Positions 16,219 through 24,208 of a stretch of 52,947 nt of DNA are shown piece by piece. The DNA is from Rubrivivax sp. Lineage in GTDB: Bacteria > Pseudomonadota > Gammaproteobacteria > Burkholderiales > Burkholderiaceae_C. The notes beneath the pieces were generated by a model that saw nothing but the letters and a program-made list of their open reading frames with translations, was not told where the DNA came from and made no database searches. Position 1 is the stretch's first letter; each line of letters opens with the position of its first letter. A program made the position numbers and the translations under genes. Where the stretch lies: positions 1-52,947 of the forward strand of contig JAEUPF010000104.1 of NCBI GenBank assembly GCA_016790425.1, read 5' to 3'.

Positions 16219-16236
16219 CGCACGGCGGCGGCGCTA

Positions 16237-16276
16237 AAGATGCATCGATTCTGCATCTTTGACGCGGCGGTGTCAA
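16237..16276 (-). promoter_or_regulatory. nsrR operon promoter with NsrR operator
   Basis: On the minus strand TTGACA (16276-16271) is followed by 17 bases and CAGAAT (16253-16248), a good sigma-70 promoter. The -10 hexamer lies inside a perfect inverted repeat, AAAGATGCA-N7-TGCATCTTT (16236-16260), which contains the known NsrR consensus halves AAGATGCA/TGCATCTT with the right 23-bp length. Repression by steric block is the obvious reading. The operator is 63 bases before the nsrR ATG. Confidence 0.88.
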
Positions 16277-16302
16277 AACACGGGCGATGGCAGCAAGGAC
16301 AA

Positions 16303-16332
16303 ACGGGGCGCCCCCGCGCGGCGGCGCCCCGT
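16303..16332 (-). terminator. GC-rich hairpin between the SuyB-like gene and nsrR
   Basis: A perfect 10-bp stem (16303-16312 with 16323-16332) and a 10-base loop lie behind the stop of the UxaA-family large subunit and before the nsrR promoter. No clear T run follows, so it may be a weak or Rho-aided terminator insulating nsrR. Confidence 0.5.
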
Positions 16333-16430
16333 CGAGCGCGGTGCAGCCGGGCCCCGGACTCAGCCCGCAGCTTCGCGGCCGTGCCCGGAGTCGTGGCCGC
16401 GGTGGATACCCACCACAGCCATCGCCAGCG

Positions 16431-17606
16431 CTACGCCGATTCGTACAGGCGCGTCAGCACGAACTCGCGGTGGCCGAGCGCCTCGGCCGCCGTCAGCCGC
16501 CCGTTGGCCGTGCGCAGCATGCACGCCAGCAGCTTGTCGCCGGCCTGGTCGAGCGTGATCTCGCGCTGCAGCAGGCCCGACGTGTCGACGTCGATGTGCT
16601 CGCTCATCAGCCGCACGGTGCGCGGATTGGCGCAGATCTTGATGACCGGCAGGATCGGGTTGCCGATCACGTTGCCCTGGCCGGTGGGAAAGAAGTGCAC
16701 CGCGAAGCCCGAGGCCGCGCACAGCGTCACCATCTCGGCCGCCGCGCTGGACGAATCCATGAACCACAGGCCCGGCCCGGTGGGCATCTCGGCCTTGTCG
16801 AGCACGCCGTCGACCAGGCACTGCTTGCCGATCTTCTGGATGTTGCCCAGCGCCTTTTCCTCGATCGTGGTGAGCCCGCCGGCGATGTTGCCCTTGGTCG
16901 GCTGCGAGTCCGACAGGTCGCTCGTCTTGTGGCGGTTGATCATGTCCTGGTAGCGGTTGAACATGAACATGAACCGCTCCTTGACCTCGGGCGTGCGGCA
17001 GCGCTCGGCCACGATGCGCTCGCCGCCGGTGATCTCCGAGGTCTCGCCGAAGACCAGCGTGCTGCCCAGCGCGTAGAGCTTGTCGAACGCGTTGCCCACG
17101 GTCGGGTTGGCGCCGCAGCCGCTGGTGGTGTCGCTCTCGCCGCACTTGGTGCTGACCCACAGCTCGCTCAACGCGCACGCTTCGCGCTGCTTCTCGCTGG
17201 CCCATTGCACGTATTCGCGCGCGGCCTTGCTGGCGCGCATGATCGTGTCGTGGTCGCCGTGGCCCTCGATGCCGAAGCCGACGACCGGCTTGCCGGTGGC
17301 GGCGATGCCGTCGGTGACCTTCTTCGTCCAGCCGTCCTCGATGCCGATGACGACGACGGCGGCGACGTTGGGGTTGCAGCCGGCGCCGATCAAGGTGCGG
17401 AAATGCAGCTCGAGGTCGGCGCCGAACTGCAGCCGGCCGTAGGGGTGGGGGATCGGCAGCGCGCCCTTGATGTTGTGCGCCACCGCCTCGGCCGCGGCAT
17501 TGGAAAGGTCGTCCAGCGGCAGCACGATGACGTGGTTGCGCACGCCGACGCGACCGTTCTCGCGCCGGTAGCCGAGGAAGGTGGTGTTGCTCGAAACGAC
17601 GGACAT
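16431..17606 (-). CDS. UxaA-family lyase, large subunit (SuyB-like)
   Basis: A 391-residue protein equal to the C-terminal catalytic domain of the UxaA family (altronate/galactarate dehydratases and (2R)-sulfolactate sulfo-lyase). Typical are [44 protein letters not shown] and the C-terminal [22 protein letters not shown]. The small SAF domain is a separate upstream gene. This split arrangement is that of sulfolactate sulfo-lyase SuyAB rather than of one-piece E. coli UxaA, so release of sulfite from sulfolactate is the best guess, but a sugar-acid dehydratase cannot be excluded. Start 17606 has an AAGGAG site. Confidence 0.82.
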   Translation of the reverse strand: MSVVSSNTTFLGYRRENGRVGVRNHVIVLPLDDLSNAAAEAVAHNIKGALPIPHPYGRLQFGADLELHFRTLIGAGCNPNVAAVVVIGIEDGWTKKVTDGIAATGKPVVGFGIEGHGDHDTIMRASKAAREYVQWASEKQREACALSELWVSTKCGESDTTSGCGANPTVGNAFDKLYALGSTLVFGETSEITGGERIVAERCRTPEVKERFMFMFNRYQDMINRHKTSDLSDSQPTKGNIAGGLTTIEEKALGNIQKIGKQCLVDGVLDKAEMPTGPGLWFMDSSSAAAEMVTLCAASGFAVHFFPTGQGNVIGNPILPVIKICANPRTVRLMSEHIDVDTSGLLQREITLDQAGDKLLACMLRTANGRLTAAEALGHREFVLTRLYESA

Positions 17607-17644
17607 GGGGGCTCCTTGGACCTCTGACCTCTTGGCGCCCGGGA

Positions 17645-17926
17645 CTACCAGCGCTTGGTCTTGATGTTGTGGACGTGCGCGTGCTCGCCGGCCTTGATCG
17701 GCGCCACGACCCGGCCCATGTCGATGCCGTATTTCCACACCGTGTCGCCGGGCGCCATGTCCTTCAGCGCCACCTTGTGCCCGATGGGGATGTCCTGGCG
17801 CGCCTGCACGCGGGTCATCTTGTCCTCGTCCATGATCCAGCCGTTCAGCGTCTGGCCGGCCTTGACGCCTTCGACGACGACGACGGCGACGGTGTCCCTG
17901 GCGTCGTGCAGCACGAAGTGAATCAT
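17645..17926 (-). CDS. UxaA-family lyase, small SAF-domain subunit (SuyA-like)
   Basis: A 93-residue SAF-domain protein, the small subunit partner of the next gene. The pattern [16 protein letters not shown] ... [13 protein letters not shown] ... [31 protein letters not shown] is typical of SuyA and of the N-terminal domain of altronate dehydratase. ATG 17926 has a GAGGAG site. The pair (93 + 391 residues) together matches the size of the fused E. coli enzyme. No sulfite-handling or sulfonate-uptake gene is seen nearby, so the substrate is open. Confidence 0.82.
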   Translation of the reverse strand: MIHFVLHDARDTVAVVVVEGVKAGQTLNGWIMDEDKMTRVQARQDIPIGHKVALKDMAPGDTVWKYGIDMGRVVAPIKAGEHAHVHNIKTKRW

Positions 17927-18086
17927 CGGGGGCTCTCCTCGTCGGGAAGCAGGAAGTCGCGAGGCGGGCAGTGTATCGACCACCCGGCCGAGGCAGCGCT
18001 CACCGTGATCCGGTGGCCGCGGAGCGCGCCCTCGCCGTGGTCACGAGGTCCGGCACCGGCGGCGGTCGCGTCCGACCCGAGCCCGG

Positions 18087-19241
18087 CTAGCCGGCCGCGC
18101 GCCGCGAGCGGCCGCCGCGCGCCCCCAGCACCGCCGTGAGCATCGCGACGATGAACGCCACCAGCGCCAGCGCCGATGCGAGCGCGCCCCAATGGCGCAA
18201 CGCGAACGAGCCGGCCGCCGCGCCGCCCACGCGCAGAGCCACCGCGGCGTGCAGCAGCCCCAGCGGCACGTAGAACCAGCGGCGGTATGGCACCGCCACG
18301 CGCAGCACCGCCGGAAAGATCACCGGCGCGTGCCCGAACACCATCGAGAACACGAAGCCCAGCCCCAGCGCGTGCAGCGCCGCGTCGTAGGCGGCGCTGC
18401 CGGGGACGAAGCCGAACACGGCGACCAGCGCGCCGCCGGCGAGCAGCCAGCCGTAACCGGCGAGCAGGCACACCGCGATGAAGCGCGTGAGACCTTGCGT
18501 GCGCACCGTTCGCCGCGCCAGGTCGTTGGCGAAGAGCCAGGCGGCCAGCGCCATCAGTGCCACGCCGAACAGCGGCGGCCCCGCTGCCCAGGGCCAGGCC
18601 ACGAGGCCGACCAGGGCGAGCGCCACCACCGCCGCGAAGAGCCGCACCGCGCGCTGCGTGCGCGGCACGAAGCGCGACAGCTCCAGGCGCTCGCCGGCGA
18701 TCGTGAGGATCAGGAACGCGAGCCACCACGGCACGGCCTGCGGCACCGCCGCGCCGAAGGCCCACGCCGCGGCGCCCACCGCCCAGCAGGCCGCGGCCAG
18801 CGCGATGACGACGTTGAAGCCTTCGCGCTGGCGGCGCACGACGTCGGCCGAGGCCAGCGTCAGCATCGCCGCGCCGACCAGGTAAAGCCACGGCGCAGCG
18901 GCCTCGAACCCGTGCAGCGCCGCGGCGCTGCCCAGCGCCGCCGCCAGCGGCGCCGCGTAGGCCCAGGGCTTGCCGATCGCCACCGCGCGCTCCAGCGAGA
19001 TCACGACGCCGAAGAAGCCGCACACCATCAGCGGCCCGTGCAGGGCCGCGCTGGCGGCAACCACGCCCGGCATCGGCCAGGCCAGGCGCGCCAGGCCGGC
19101 GCCGGTGCCCACCGCCAGCGCGACGAAACCGAAGACGAGGAACGGCAGCCGCCACCACGCGACGCCGCTGCGGCGCAGCCGGGCCGCTGCGCCGGGCACT
19201 GCTTCGGGGCGCTGCGGCGCGGCGCCTGCGCCGGAATTCAT
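18087..19241 (-). CDS. NnrS-like polytopic membrane protein
   Basis: A 384-residue protein with roughly 12 hydrophobic helices. The motifs ALHGPLMVCGFFGVVISLERAVAIG (around residue 65) and HALGLGFVFSMVFGHAPVIFPAVL (around 280) carry regularly spaced histidines, as in NnrS and other haem-copper-like membrane proteins linked to NO metabolism. It is not the classic NnrS sequence, which is found at 40432-41673. ATG 19241 overlaps the stop of the DUF59 gene (ATGA). It is the last gene of the hemerythrin-GNAT-DUF59 run. The function is inferred from context only. Confidence 0.65.
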   Translation of the reverse strand: MNSGAGAAPQRPEAVPGAAARLRRSGVAWWRLPFLVFGFVALAVGTGAGLARLAWPMPGVVAASAALHGPLMVCGFFGVVISLERAVAIGKPWAYAAPLAAALGSAAALHGFEAAAPWLYLVGAAMLTLASADVVRRQREGFNVVIALAAACWAVGAAAWAFGAAVPQAVPWWLAFLILTIAGERLELSRFVPRTQRAVRLFAAVVALALVGLVAWPWAAGPPLFGVALMALAAWLFANDLARRTVRTQGLTRFIAVCLLAGYGWLLAGGALVAVFGFVPGSAAYDAALHALGLGFVFSMVFGHAPVIFPAVLRVAVPYRRWFYVPLGLLHAAVALRVGGAAAGSFALRHWGALASALALVAFIVAMLTAVLGARGGRSRRAAG

Positions 19242-19552
19242 CGCGGCGCCCAGCCGAAGTGCTCGCGCGCGAAGCCGCTCATGCGCTCGGGCGTCCACGG
19301 CGGATCCCAGACGATCTCCACCTCGACCGGCGTGCCCGCCGGCAGCGCCGCTTCGAGCGTGTTGTGCACGTCGTCGACGATCGACTCGAGCATCGGGCAG
19401 GCGGCGCTGGTCATCGTCATGCGCACCAGCACGCCGCCGGCGTCGGACACCTGCACCTCGTAGACGAGGCCGAGGTCGACGATGTTCATCCCCGCTTCGG
19501 GATCGAGCACGGCGCGCAGGGCTTCGCGCACGCTGTCTTCGTCGGCATTCAT
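19238..19552 (-). CDS. DUF59/MIP18-family metal-sulfur cluster protein
   Basis: A 104-residue MIP18-family (DUF59) protein, the group that includes SufT and PaaD, implicated in Fe-S cluster maturation. The pattern VLDPEAGMNIVDLGLVYEV and the Cys-containing MTMTSAACPMLESI (single conserved Cys) are typical, ending in VWDPPWTPERMS. It is coupled to the NnrS-like gene and follows hemerythrin and GNAT genes, which fits repair of Fe-S centres damaged by NO. The specific client is unknown. Confidence 0.88.
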   Translation of the reverse strand: MNADEDSVREALRAVLDPEAGMNIVDLGLVYEVQVSDAGGVLVRMTMTSAACPMLESIVDDVHNTLEAALPAGTPVEVEIVWDPPWTPERMSGFAREHFGWAPR

Positions 19553-19654
19553 GCGTGGAAGTCTAGATCGCGAGCCGGCAACCCTTTGCCGCGGTGCCGA
19601 TTGGACCTGCCGGCCTTGCGCAACCCAGCGCCAACCTGCGACAGCCTGCCCGGC

Positions 19655-20713
19655 CTACGACAGCCGGCGCGCGAACGGCAGCCGCTCGCCCGGCACGAAG
19701 CCGGCGCTGCCGAGGAAGCCCAGCAGCGCCAGGTCACGCACCGGCACCACCGTCTCGACGCGCTCGACACCCAGGGCGCCGAGGTTGGCGAAGAGCTGCA
19801 CCAGCAAGGCACGCCCGACGCCGCGCTGCGCGAAGCCGGGATCGACGCCGATCGTGTCCATCACCGCCACCGGTTCGGTGCGGCCGAAGTCGCCCAGGTC
19901 GGCACGCGCCATCAGGTAGCCCGCGACGAGGCCGTCGGCACGCGCCGTCAGCGACACGCGCACGCCCGTCTGCTCGATCGCCTCGGCGGCGCGGGCCTCG
20001 ATGTAGGCGCGGCGGTCGACGCCGACGATGCCGCGGTCGATGCGCACGATGGCGTCGAGGTCGCCTTCGCGCATCGTGCTCACCTGCGCGCCGCCGTGAC
20101 CGGCGCGGTCGTGATCGTTGGCCCCTTCGGCCTCGCTGCGCGCGTAGTCGATCTCGCGCCGCGCACCGGCGGCGTCGTCGTCGCCGTCGGCGCCGGCCCC
20201 GGGCAGGCCGCGCAGATCCTCTTCGCGCCCCGGCGTCCATCGGCCTTCGCTCAGCGAACACTGCAGCACCACCTCGGGCGCCAGCTCGAAGCCGAGGGCG
20301 TCGAAGAAGGCGACGATGGAGTGCTCGCGCCACAGCGCCGCGCTGCGCACCTCGACCGCGCCGTGCCGTGCGCCCCACGCCGCCAGCGCCTCGAACAGCT
20401 GGCGGCCGACGTGGCTGCCGCGCCGCTCGGCACGCACGCCGAAGAGCTCCAGCCGCAGCGCCCGGCGCGTGCGGCCGAATTCGCCTTCGAGCAGGCGGGC
20501 CAGCATGCAGCCGACGAGCCCTTCGCCGTCGACCGCGGCGAACTGCGCGTGCAGCGCCGGCTCGCGCTGCGCGGCGCGCAGGCGGCGCTCGATGTAGGCG
20601 CGGCGGGTGCGCTTCTCGGCCGCGGCGTCCAGCGCCACGACGGCGTCGAGGTCGTTCGCGGCCAGCGCGCGGATCGTCACCGCATCGGACCGCACGGGCA
20701 TCGCTGTCATCAT
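19655..20713 (-). CDS. tandem GNAT-domain acetyltransferase
   Basis: A 352-residue protein made of two GNAT N-acetyltransferase domains. The first (about residues 10-160) has the acetyl-CoA loop ERRGSHVGRQLF; the second (about 205-350) has DPGFAQRGVGRALL. A linker rich in Asp, Gly and Ala (about 160-200) joins them. Both domains resemble the single-domain GNAT at 38183-38866, which sits beside an Rrf2 regulator. ATG 20713 (or the adjacent 20710) is behind GAGGAG; a longer start at 20734 lacks one. The gene follows hemerythrin after 39 bases. The acetyl acceptor is unknown; a small molecule is a reasonable guess by analogy with BadL. Confidence 0.8.
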   Translation of the reverse strand: MMTAMPVRSDAVTIRALAANDLDAVVALDAAAEKRTRRAYIERRLRAAQREPALHAQFAAVDGEGLVGCMLARLLEGEFGRTRRALRLELFGVRAERRGSHVGRQLFEALAAWGARHGAVEVRSAALWREHSIVAFFDALGFELAPEVVLQCSLSEGRWTPGREEDLRGLPGAGADGDDDAAGARREIDYARSEAEGANDHDRAGHGGAQVSTMREGDLDAIVRIDRGIVGVDRRAYIEARAAEAIEQTGVRVSLTARADGLVAGYLMARADLGDFGRTEPVAVMDTIGVDPGFAQRGVGRALLVQLFANLGALGVERVETVVPVRDLALLGFLGSAGFVPGERLPFARRLS

Positions 20714-20752
20714 CGGCTCCTCGTTGCGTTGCATGCTGCGCGGCCAGGGCCT

Positions 20753-21229
20753 TCACGCCGAGGCGTAGGCCAGCGCCAGTTCGCCGTCGGTCGCTTCGTC
20801 CAGCAGGTCGGCCAGCAGCGGCAACAGCGCCGCCGTCTCCTTCTGCACGTGGGCGACGACCCGCTCGCACCATTCGGCGGCCAGGCGGCGCAGCGCCTCG
20901 GCATCGCCCTGGCCGGCGGCGGCGGCGCCGCCACGCAACAGCGGCAGCAGGTCGGCGGCCACGGCGCGCAGCGTCTCGTGTTCCTCGGTCAACAGGGCTG
21001 CGAGATCGCCGTCGCCGGCCTCGGCCAGGCGCGGGAACAGCTCGCGTTCCTCGAAGCCGAAGTGGCGGTCGGTCTCGTGCTCGAGCGCGCGCGCCAGCGC
21101 CGGCGCGAGCGCGGCCAGCGCGGCGTCGTCACGGCGGGCCAGCAGCGGCTCGATGCGATTGACGAGTTCGAGGCTGGCGCGGTGCTCGTCGTCGAGCATC
21201 TGGGCCACGGCGCCGGAAGGGTTCATCAT
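20753..21229 (-). CDS. hemerythrin HHE-domain protein
   Basis: A 158-residue hemerythrin-like protein. Candidate di-iron ligands occur in LDDEHRASLELV, HETDRHFGFEERELFP and TEEHETLRAV; the last helix (VVAHVQKETAALLPLL) provides a His and Glu. It differs from the hemerythrin in the nsrR operon. It is the first gene of a run leading into the tandem GNAT, DUF59 and NnrS-like genes. Its own promoter region contains an FNR-like box and the 25-bp motif shared with the livK/GNAT promoter, so it probably has a separate start from the large operon upstream. Confidence 0.85.
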   Translation of the reverse strand: MMNPSGAVAQMLDDEHRASLELVNRIEPLLARRDDAALAALAPALARALEHETDRHFGFEERELFPRLAEAGDGDLAALLTEEHETLRAVAADLLPLLRGGAAAAGQGDAEALRRLAAEWCERVVAHVQKETAALLPLLADLLDEATDGELALAYASA

Positions 21230-21243
21230 CGTGCGGGCAGGCT

Positions 21244-21268
21244 AAATCGGTATTCGCATACCAGAATG
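21244..21268 (-). promoter_or_regulatory. 25-bp shared motif, copy 1 (hemerythrin promoter)
   Basis: On the minus strand this reads CATTCTGGTA, three bases, GAATAC, then CGATTT. The core GGTAT-N4-ATACC is a perfect inverted repeat. The same motif, identical at 20 of 25 positions, is at 38130-38154. It lies 15 bases before the hemerythrin ATG. A start site 41.5 bases from the centre of the adjacent FNR-like box would fall inside it, so a repressor bound here would block transcription. The Rrf2 protein at 38863 is the natural candidate. Confidence 0.6.
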
Positions 21269-21300
21269 GCGAGCCTACCGACCCCGGCGGCAGCGGCGCC

Positions 21301-21314
21301 TTGTCCCAGGTCAA
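21301..21314. promoter_or_regulatory. FNR/DNR-like box upstream of hemerythrin
   Basis: TTGTCCCAGGTCAA matches TTGAT-N4-ATCAA at 7 of 10 defined positions. It is about 79 bases before the hemerythrin start and overlaps the last codon region of the upstream membrane protein gene. A -10-like TAGGCT (21277-21272, minus strand) is at the distance expected for a class II FNR promoter. Confidence 0.45.
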
Positions 21315-22897
21315 GGCCCATCGCGGCGCCCGCTGTCCGGCGCGCCGGCACCCGCAGCCCCCGCGGCATCCGGGGCACCCGCAGCCCCCGCAGCCAGGCT
21401 CGCGCGCAGGCGCAGCGCCGCCACGGCATAGAACACCGCGAAGGCGATGCCTCCAGCGCCGCCGACGACTGCCGCCAGCGCCCACAGCGGCGCCGCATCG
21501 AACACCGCCGCCACCGCCAGGGCCCCCAGCGCCGCGGTGTGCGCGCGGGTGTGCCACAGCACCGCCTGCGCGGAGGTCAGCGCCGAAGGGGTGGGCGCGC
21601 GGCGGCCCGGCGTGCGGCCACGCGAGGCGTGCGCCGCGGCGAGAAAAGGCAGGATGCGATGCAACACCCCGAACAGGAAGCTGCCGAGCCAGCCCACGAG
21701 CGCCAGCACGACGACGAGGCGGCCGAGCCTTTCGGAAACGATGCCGGCCACCGCGCCGGCACCGCTCGCGGCGGCCGCCTCGAGGCCGATCTTCGCGGCC
21801 AGCAGCCCGAGTGCCAGCACCGCCGCGCCCCAGGCGCAGGCGAACAGCCACGCCGCGCCGCCCAGGCCCGGCCGCAGCGCTTCGGCGCGCACGCGCCGCA
21901 TCATCGCCAGGTGCACGGCCAGCGCCGCCGCCGCTGCCGCCCACGACGCCGCGCGCAATGCCACGAAGAGCCACGCACCGCCGGCCGGCGACGCGGCCGG
22001 CGCTGCCGGCGCCGGCGAGAACAGCGCCGCCAGCGGCGCCGCCGCCAGCCACAGCACCAGCGCCGCCAGCCCGAGCGCGCCGGTGGCCGCCTGCGGCCGC
22101 TCGGCCGGCACCGGCGACAACGCGAACATCGGCACGACGATGGTGGCGATGCCGAGCACGAGCAAGCCCATCACGCCGACGATGCCGGCCGCGGCATGCA
22201 TCGCACGCAGCGCGTCCGGCGCCAGCCAGCCCGACAGCGCCGACGACCCCGTCCACACCGCCACCAGCGACGCCGCGCTGGCCACCAGCAGCGCGAGGCC
22301 GCCGATCGCGCCCCAGCCGTGCAGCACCACGCCGGGCATGCCGCGCGCGCCGGCGAGGTTCATCGCCATCATCGCGGCCCAGGCCAGCAGCACCGCGATC
22401 ACCGCGGCCGCGCCCACCGCCAGCCACGCCGGTTGTGCCAGGCCCATGCCCAGCACGAGCAGGGCCACGCCGGGAACGAACAGCCACCACAGGCCGGCAG
22501 CCAGCGCCGCGGCGCGCGTGCCCTGGCGCGTGGCCACCGGCAGCAGTTGCAGGCTGGCGCCGATGGCGCTGGCGAGCAGCGTGCCGATGGTCCACAGATG
22601 CAGCGCGGCGAGCGGCCAGCCGAGGCCGCCGCGCCATTGCGGCAGGTCCGCGGCCGCTGCGCCAAGCGCCGCCCAGGCGCAGGCATGGAAGAAGGCCGCG
22701 GCGCCGAACCAGCGCAAGGGCACCGAGGCGGGCAGCAGGCGCGACGTGGCGCCGGCGACGAAGCTGCCGCCCTGCCGCCGCGCCGGGGCCTTCGGCTGCG
22801 CCTTGTGCTGCGCGGCCGCCGGCGCCGGCCGCGGCGAAGGGCCCGTCGCCGCCGCGGACGCCGCGGGCGGGGCGGGTTCAGCCGGCACGGGCCACAC
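21311..22897 (-). CDS. large polytopic membrane protein, NnrS/haem-copper-like
   Basis: About 528 residues, with a proline/alanine-rich N-terminal 45 residues and at least 12 hydrophobic segments. Histidine-bearing helices such as AALHLWTIGTLLASAIGASLQLLPVA, MPGVVLHGWGAIGGLALLV and SFLFGVLHRILPFLAAAHASRGR recall NnrS and the haem-copper oxidase-like membrane proteins that accompany denitrification genes. GTG 22897 overlaps the DUF2249 gene by 20 bases; a later start is possible. It is the last gene of the 17-kb liv-pad-hcr operon, which is unexpected for a purely aromatic pathway. Function unknown. Confidence 0.6.
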   Translation of the reverse strand: MWPVPAEPAPPAASAAATGPSPRPAPAAAQHKAQPKAPARRQGGSFVAGATSRLLPASVPLRWFGAAAFFHACAWAALGAAAADLPQWRGGLGWPLAALHLWTIGTLLASAIGASLQLLPVATRQGTRAAALAAGLWWLFVPGVALLVLGMGLAQPAWLAVGAAAVIAVLLAWAAMMAMNLAGARGMPGVVLHGWGAIGGLALLVASAASLVAVWTGSSALSGWLAPDALRAMHAAAGIVGVMGLLVLGIATIVVPMFALSPVPAERPQAATGALGLAALVLWLAAAPLAALFSPAPAAPAASPAGGAWLFVALRAASWAAAAAALAVHLAMMRRVRAEALRPGLGGAAWLFACAWGAAVLALGLLAAKIGLEAAAASGAGAVAGIVSERLGRLVVVLALVGWLGSFLFGVLHRILPFLAAAHASRGRTPGRRAPTPSALTSAQAVLWHTRAHTAALGALAVAAVFDAAPLWALAAVVGGAGGIAFAVFYAVAALRLRASLAAGAAGAPDAAGAAGAGAPDSGRRDGP

Positions 22898-23171
22898 GCA
22901 GGCGCACCTCGCCGGGGTCGCCTTCGATCGGCTCGGCCCACCAGCCGATCTGCTGCAGCTCGGGATACAGCAGCACCGGGTCGCGGTCGATGTGGACGAC
23001 GATCACGCCGTCGTCGGGCGTGCGGGCCACCAGTTGCAGCACCTGCACCAGCGGCTGCGGCGCGCCGAGGCCGCGCACGTCGATGTGCAGCGTGCCGTCG
23101 GCTTCGTTCCACGTCGGGGCCACGCCGGCCGCCGCCGCAGGCCCGGGTGGCGGCTTCGCGCCGGCGTTCAC
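22878..23171 (-). CDS. DUF2249 domain protein coupled to hcrB
   Basis: A 97-residue DUF2249 protein. The core is LHIDVRGLGAPQPLVQVLQLVARTPDDGVIVVHIDRDPVLLYPELQQIGWWAEPIEGDPGEVRLRV, the family pattern of an initial D-R-G-L strand and a later D-x-P-x-x-L-Y-P segment. GTG 23171 overlaps the hcrB stop as GTGA, so it is translated with the hydroxybenzoyl-CoA reductase genes. Its downstream neighbour is a NnrS-like membrane protein. The family function is unsettled. Confidence 0.85.
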   Translation of the reverse strand: MNAGAKPPPGPAAAAGVAPTWNEADGTLHIDVRGLGAPQPLVQVLQLVARTPDDGVIVVHIDRDPVLLYPELQQIGWWAEPIEGDPGEVRLRVARAG

Positions 23172-24208
23172 CGGCCGTGCTCCGCAGAGGCGGCGCTGCC
23201 CGCCAGCCGCGCCAGCAGCCGCTGCGCGGCGACCACCGCCACCAGGCGGCGATGGTGCGAAGCGGTGACGGTGCTGCGCATGGGGCTCACCTGCCTGGAA
23301 ACGAGCTTGCCCAGGGCCTGCGCCGCCGCTTCGTCGGGCAACGCGCCGACGAGCGCCGCGCTGCCGGCCAGCAGCAGCGGCTGCGAGTTGGTTCCGCTCA
23401 CGGCGACCGTCAGCGCCGCGATGCGGCCGTCGGCCGCCAAGCCAAGGCTCATCGCCACCCCGGCCAGCGGAAAGTCCATCGCCGCGCGCGCGCGCACCTT
23501 GTGGTAGCCGCTCACCACGCCCGGGGCCGGGCGCGGCACGAACACCGCTTCGAGCAGTTCGTGCGGGCCCAGCGTCAAGTGCGCGGCGCCGTCGTCGCGG
23601 TACAGCGCGTGCAGCGGCAGCGTGCGCCGCACCTCGCGCTGCCGGTCGTCCTCGGCGCCGGCCACGCTGACGAGCGAGACGCTGGCCGAAAGTGCGATCA
23701 GCGCCGGCGCGATGTCGCCTTCGTAGGCGGCGTGGCAACGCTGGCCTTGCGGCGCCACGTGGCAGGTGTCGCCGGCCAGCTTCAGGCAGTGGCCGTTGGC
23801 CGCGCGCCACCACGCGCTCTGGTTGTAGAAGATGCAGCGCGTGTCCTGGCACAGGTTGCCGCCGAGCGTGGCCGCGCTGCGATGCCCGGGGCCGGCCACC
23901 GAGCCGGCGGCCTCGGCCAGCGCCGGCAGGGCCGCCGCGAGCAGCGGCTGCCTGGCCAGCCGCGCCAGCGTGATGCCGGCGCCGATGCGCCAGCCCTCGC
24001 TGCCCTCCTGCACGGTGTCGAAGCCGGGCAGCGACGAGAGGTCCACCAGCGAGCGCGGCGAGCCGATGCCGCGCCTCAGGTTCGGCAGCAGGTCGGTGCC
24101 GCCGGCGAGCGGCCGCGCGCCCTCGCGCGCCAGCAGCGCCGCGGCTTCGCGCACGGTGGGCGGGCGCAGCAGTTCGAACGCGCCGGCGTCTGCTTCGAGG
24201 CTCATCAT
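23168..24208 (-). CDS. hcrB: 4-hydroxybenzoyl-CoA reductase, beta (FAD, 4Fe-4S) subunit
   Basis: A 346-residue FAD subunit of the xanthine oxidase family. FAD motifs are ARPLAGGTDLLPN (32-44) and GGNLCQDTRC (116-125). It carries the extra loop that distinguishes 4-hydroxybenzoyl-CoA reductase from its relatives: Cys125, Cys141, Cys149 and Cys158 have the spacing (16, 8, 9) of the [4Fe-4S] ligands in Thauera aromatica HcrB. That cluster lets the enzyme run as a reductase, removing the phenolic OH to give benzoyl-CoA. The start at 24208 (or 24205) follows AGGAGG; it overlaps the hcrA stop. Confidence 0.93.
   Translation of the reverse strand: MMSLEADAGAFELLRPPTVREAAALLAREGARPLAGGTDLLPNLRRGIGSPRSLVDLSSLPGFDTVQEGSEGWRIGAGITLARLARQPLLAAALPALAEAAGSVAGPGHRSAATLGGNLCQDTRCIFYNQSAWWRAANGHCLKLAGDTCHVAPQGQRCHAAYEGDIAPALIALSASVSLVSVAGAEDDRQREVRRTLPLHALYRDDGAAHLTLGPHELLEAVFVPRPAPGVVSGYHKVRARAAMDFPLAGVAMSLGLAADGRIAALTVAVSGTNSQPLLLAGSAALVGALPDEAAAQALGKLVSRQVSPMRSTVTASHHRRLVAVVAAQRLLARLAGSAASAEHGR

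Noticed and set aside
16258-16277. TTTGAC-N8-GTCAAA inverted repeat as an FNR or NorR site
   Set aside because: The spacing is wrong for FNR, and the right arm is explained as the -35 hexamer of the nsrR promoter.
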